Origin: Corynebacterium sp.
Lineage (GTDB): Bacteria; Actinomycetota; Actinomycetes; Mycobacteriales; Mycobacteriaceae
Reading direction: 5' to 3'
NCBI RefSeq assembly: GCF_030532195.1
Contig: NZ_JAUNLP010000002.1
Location: 1 to 64,000 of the forward strand
DNA: 64,000 nt
In this document: positions 61,274 through 64,000 of the stretch, piece by piece
Layout of the letters: each line of letters opens with the position of its first letter
Numbering within the stretch: position 1 is the first letter of the stretch
Program-made: the position numbers and the translations under genes
Notes under the pieces: generated by a model
Databases searched by the model: none
The model's input: only the letters and a program-made list of their open reading frames with translations
Told to the model about the DNA's origin: nothing

Positions 61274-62689
61274 CTAGCGGGCGTCCTCACCAATCATGTG
61301 GACGTGAATCATGTTGGTATTGCCCTCATTTCCCGGAGGGGTACCAGCAACAACCACAAGGGTGTCGCCGACGCTGTAGCTGTCCATAGCCATCAGCTGC
61401 TCATCGATGACCTGCATAATCTCATCGGTGTTGGAGACCTGGCGAACCAGGAAGGTCTCCGCACCCCAGGTCAGTGCCAACTGCGAGCGGACCTGCTGAT
61501 TAGGCGTGAAGACCAGCAGCGGCAGACGCGAGTGCAAGCGTGCAACGCGACGAGCGGTATCGCCCGAGGTGGTAAAGGCCACCAGAGCGCGAGCGTTCAG
61601 GCGCTCACCAATATCGCGAGCTGCGTAGGAAATAACACCGCGCTTAGTGCGTGGCATGTGGGTCAGGGCAGGTACCTCGCCCTCACGCTCTGCGGCGGTG
61701 ACAATGCGAGCCATCGTCTTGACTGTTGTGGCCGGGTACTTACCCACCGAAGTCTCGCCGGAGAGCATGACTGCATCCGCACCGTCGAGCACAGCATTGG
61801 CCACGTCGGAGGCCTCCGCACGTGTCGGACGGGAGTTGGTAATCATGGAATCCAGCATCTGGGTTGCCACGATGACCGGCTTAGCGTTCTCGCGGGCAAT
61901 CTGGATGGCACGCTTTTGAACCAGCGGTACGTCCTCCAGCGGGACCTCAACACCGAGGTCACCACGGGCCACCATGACGGCGTCGAATGCCAGGATGATG
62001 GCCTCGAGGGATTCGATTGCCTCCGGCTTTTCCAGCTTGGCGATAATCGGAACGCGGCGACCCTCTTCATCCATCACAGCGTGGACCAGCTCCACGTCGG
62101 ACGGCGAACGGACGAAGGACAGTGCGATGAAGTCAACACCCAGCTTCAAAGCGAAGCGCAGGTCTGCAATGTCCTTCTCCGAGAGCGCCGGAACCGAAAT
62201 GTTCATACCCGGCAGGGAGACACCCTTGTTGTTGGAAACCGGGCCGCCCTCGATAACACGGCACACGACATCATTGCCGTCTACCTCGATACATTCCAGG
62301 CCCACCTTGCCGTCGTCGACAAGCAGGCGGTCGCCCGGACGGGCGTCTTCAGCGAGGTTCTTGTAGGTGGTGGAGACGCGGTCGTGCGTGCCCTCCACAT
62401 CGTCAACAGTAATGCGCACGATTTCGCCGTCGGCCCAGTACGTCGAGTCTTCCTTGAAACGGCCAAGGCGAATCTTCGGCCCCTGCAGATCGGCCAGAAT
62501 GCCGACCGCGCGACCCGTTGCATCGGATGCTTCACGCACCCAGTGGTAATTCTGAGCGTGATCCTCGTGCTCGCCGTGAGAGAAATTCAGACGGGCAACA
62601 TCCATACCGGAGTTGACGAGTTCAGTAATTCCCTCCAGCGAAGCAACTGCAGGACCAAGGGTACATACAATCTTCGTTCGTCTAAGCAC
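61274..62689 (-). CDS. pyk: Pyruvate kinase
   Basis: A 471-residue glycolytic enzyme forming ATP and pyruvate. Seen are KIVCTLGPA at the start, GMDVARLNFSHG near 30, the active-site IIAKLEKPEAIESLE near 220, and the signature GDLGVEVPLEDVPLVQK near 245, followed by the C-terminal regulatory domain. It starts at GTG 62689, 33 bases behind lgt, as in the corynebacterial order trpA-lgt-pyk. Confidence 0.97.
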   Translation of the reverse strand: MLRRTKIVCTLGPAVASLEGITELVNSGMDVARLNFSHGEHEDHAQNYHWVREASDATGRAVGILADLQGPKIRLGRFKEDSTYWADGEIVRITVDDVEGTHDRVSTTYKNLAEDARPGDRLLVDDGKVGLECIEVDGNDVVCRVIEGGPVSNNKGVSLPGMNISVPALSEKDIADLRFALKLGVDFIALSFVRSPSDVELVHAVMDEEGRRVPIIAKLEKPEAIESLEAIILAFDAVMVARGDLGVEVPLEDVPLVQKRAIQIARENAKPVIVATQMLDSMITNSRPTRAEASDVANAVLDGADAVMLSGETSVGKYPATTVKTMARIVTAAEREGEVPALTHMPRTKRGVISYAARDIGERLNARALVAFTTSGDTARRVARLHSRLPLLVFTPNQQVRSQLALTWGAETFLVRQVSNTDEIMQVIDEQLMAMDSYSVGDTLVVVAGTPPGNEGNTNMIHVHMIGEDAR

Positions 62690-62722
62690 GAGTTCTAGCC
62701 TAGTCGGTAACTGCCGCTCACG

Positions 62723-63736
62723 TCAGTTGGAAGATTTTCGGGTCTCCTTCGAGATGTCGCGAGCAGTGCCGCCTGCCGCGTTGACCGCGTTGTTCGCCGA
62801 GTTGTCCACGGTAACTACCTGGTCTTCTGTCACGTCCGCCGCAGCTTCCGGGCCACGCACGTATTCAGGTGTCTCGCGCTTTTTATCCCGCAGCATCCAC
62901 AGCACCACCACCGCGCCGATAAAGACAACGGCAGAGGTGATGTTGTTAATGCGCACACCGAAGACCAGTGTGGCTTGGTCCACGCGCATGAGCTCAATGA
63001 AGAAACGGCCCAGTGTGTACGCGGCGACATACAGCGCAAACACGCGCCCACCGCCCATGCGGAACTTGCGGTCTGCCCACACAATGACAAGACAGGCGAG
63101 GATGTTCCACACCATCTCATAGAGGAACGTGGGGTGTACGACGGCGAGCACTTCGCCTGTCGACGTTCCGGTGACCGGGGCAACCCGCCCGAATTCATCG
63201 ACTCGCTGGTAAATCTCCAGTCCCCACGGCAACGTTGTCGGCCCACCGTAGAGTTCCTGATTAAACCAATTGCCCAGGCGCCCGATGGCCTGCCCCAAAA
63301 TAAGTGCAGGAGCTCCAGCATCCAGCAGCGGCGCAAACGGCACCTTGCGCCATTTCGCCACACCCCAGGCCGCCAGCACGCCTAGCACCACAGCACCCCA
63401 GATGCCCAAGCCACCATTGGTGATTTTGAAGGCATCGGCGGGGTTGGCACCTGGTCCGAAGTACTTCGGCCAATCCGTTGCCACATGGTAGAGCCTGCCG
63501 CCGATAATGCCGGCGGGGATGACGGCAATGGCGATATCGAGGATGACCTCGGGGTCGCCTCCCCTGGCTGCATATCGGCGTTGCGTCCAAAAAATGCCAA
63601 CGAGGACGCCAATCAGAATCGAGATGGCGTAGCCGCGGATGGGCAGTGGCCCTAATTGCCACACGCCCTGCGACGGCGACGGAATATTTGCGAGATACCT
63701 GGTTGCGGTTTCTGCGAGTACAAGCGTGGAGCTCAT
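62723..63736 (-). CDS. lgt: Prolipoprotein diacylglyceryl transferase
   Basis: A 337-residue membrane enzyme adding diacylglycerol to the lipobox Cys of lipoproteins. The Lgt signature [16 protein letters not shown] is near 160, with [15 protein letters not shown] near 80. About seven transmembrane helices end near 275, and the last 60 residues form a charged, non-conserved cytoplasmic tail. The ATG at 63736 lies 7 bases after trpA, giving an operon. A TTG at 63784 would overlap trpA. Confidence 0.96.
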   Translation of the reverse strand: MSSTLVLAETATRYLANIPSPSQGVWQLGPLPIRGYAISILIGVLVGIFWTQRRYAARGGDPEVILDIAIAVIPAGIIGGRLYHVATDWPKYFGPGANPADAFKITNGGLGIWGAVVLGVLAAWGVAKWRKVPFAPLLDAGAPALILGQAIGRLGNWFNQELYGGPTTLPWGLEIYQRVDEFGRVAPVTGTSTGEVLAVVHPTFLYEMVWNILACLVIVWADRKFRMGGGRVFALYVAAYTLGRFFIELMRVDQATLVFGVRINNITSAVVFIGAVVVLWMLRDKKRETPEYVRGPEAAADVTEDQVVTVDNSANNAVNAAGGTARDISKETRKSSN

Positions 63737-63743
63737 CAATTCG

Positions 63744-64000
63744 CTAGCACTCTCCTCGAACGCCTGCTGCAAGTTCGCGGGCAAGCGCCACTAGGTCGTC
63801 CTTGCTCCTAGTTGCGGCCTTAATCAGTGCGGAGCCGACAATGACACCGTCGGCAAACTCAGCGATTTCAGCAGCCTGCTGCCCATTGGATACACCGAGA
63901 CCAACGCATACCGGCGTGTCGGTGACCTGGCGCGTGCGGGCGACCAGTTTGGCGGCGGCGGAGTCCACGCTGGACTGCGCACCGGTAACCCCCATGTGGC
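63744..64000 (-). CDS. trpA: Tryptophan synthase alpha subunit, C-terminal part (cut by window edge)
   Basis: Only the last 85 or so codons are in the window. The segment [21 protein letters not shown], then [32 protein letters not shown], matches the end of TrpA, which produces indole from indole-glycerol phosphate. The upstream part of the trp operon would lie to the right of the window. Confidence 0.93.
   Translation of the reverse strand, partial: HMGVTGAQSSVDSAAAKLVARTRQVTDTPVCVGLGVSNGQQAAEIAEFADGVIVGSALIKAATRSKDDLVALARELAAGVRGEC

Noticed and set aside
61268..62698. Plus-strand frame opposite pyk
   Set aside because: Antisense to a complete pyruvate kinase and without family features.

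Overview
The window looks like a core-chromosome segment of a Corynebacterium (Actinomycetota). The glutamate dehydrogenase is close to the C. glutamicum enzyme, many genes start with GTG or TTG, and the gene order resembles the mycobacterial/corynebacterial backbone: trpA-lgt-pyk, then polA-rpsA-coaE-uvrB-usp-uvrA-infC-rpmI-rplT-pheS-pheT-arg cluster-tyrS, all on the minus strand. I see no rRNA gene, insertion sequence, prophage or CRISPR array inside the window. A strong minus-strand promoter at the extreme left edge drives something outside it.

Layout, left to right. 1-413: intergenic, with an outward promoter and a branched hairpin behind tyrS. 414-2567: tyrS, a 3-methyladenine glycosylase and a Trm112-like protein. 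2706-11307: the arginine cluster argC-J-B-D-F-R-G-H (read right to left), with an ArgR box in front of argC. 11402-18200: a secreted trypsin-like protease behind pheST, an rRNA methyltransferase, and infC-rpmI-rplT, whose infC appears to start at ATC. 18610-28680: uvrA and uvrB with, between them, a metallo-hydrolase, a DoxX protein with a lysine-rich tail, a HelD-type RNA polymerase ATPase and a universal stress protein. 28681-38543: the accessory part of the window. It holds a palindromic repeat, a pair of DnaA-box-like sites, an AbiEi/DUF559 protein, an ABC exporter with a two-component system whose sensor kinase is split by an in-frame amber codon, a lipoprotein, and an AT-rich MprF-type synthase paired with an esterase. 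38668-46310: aminotransferase, coaE, a glutathionyl-hydroquinone reductase-like protein, rpsA and polA. 46682-49617: a TetR regulator, a DUF368 polyprenyl-phosphate transporter-like protein, a tRNA with a CAA anticodon but a short variable loop, and an Ltp-repeat membrane protein. 49748-57563: metY, malic enzyme, an amino-acid ABC importer, a TauE-type exporter and gdhA. 57819-64000: a small unknown protein, a DUF4921 protein, an M20 amidohydrolase, pyk, lgt and the 3' end of trpA.

Functionally, most genes are nitrogen and amino-acid metabolism (arg cluster, gdhA, metY, amino-acid importer, trpA), translation (tyrS, pheST, infC, L20, L35, S1, tRNA) and DNA repair (uvrA, uvrB, polA, mpg). The points most worth following are the ATC start of infC, the broken sensor kinase, a three-copy 60-bp palindromic element with constant arm spacing, the odd CAA tRNA, a ribosome-site-sequestering hairpin ahead of the Ltp gene, and the AT-rich aminoacyl-lipid synthase/esterase pair.
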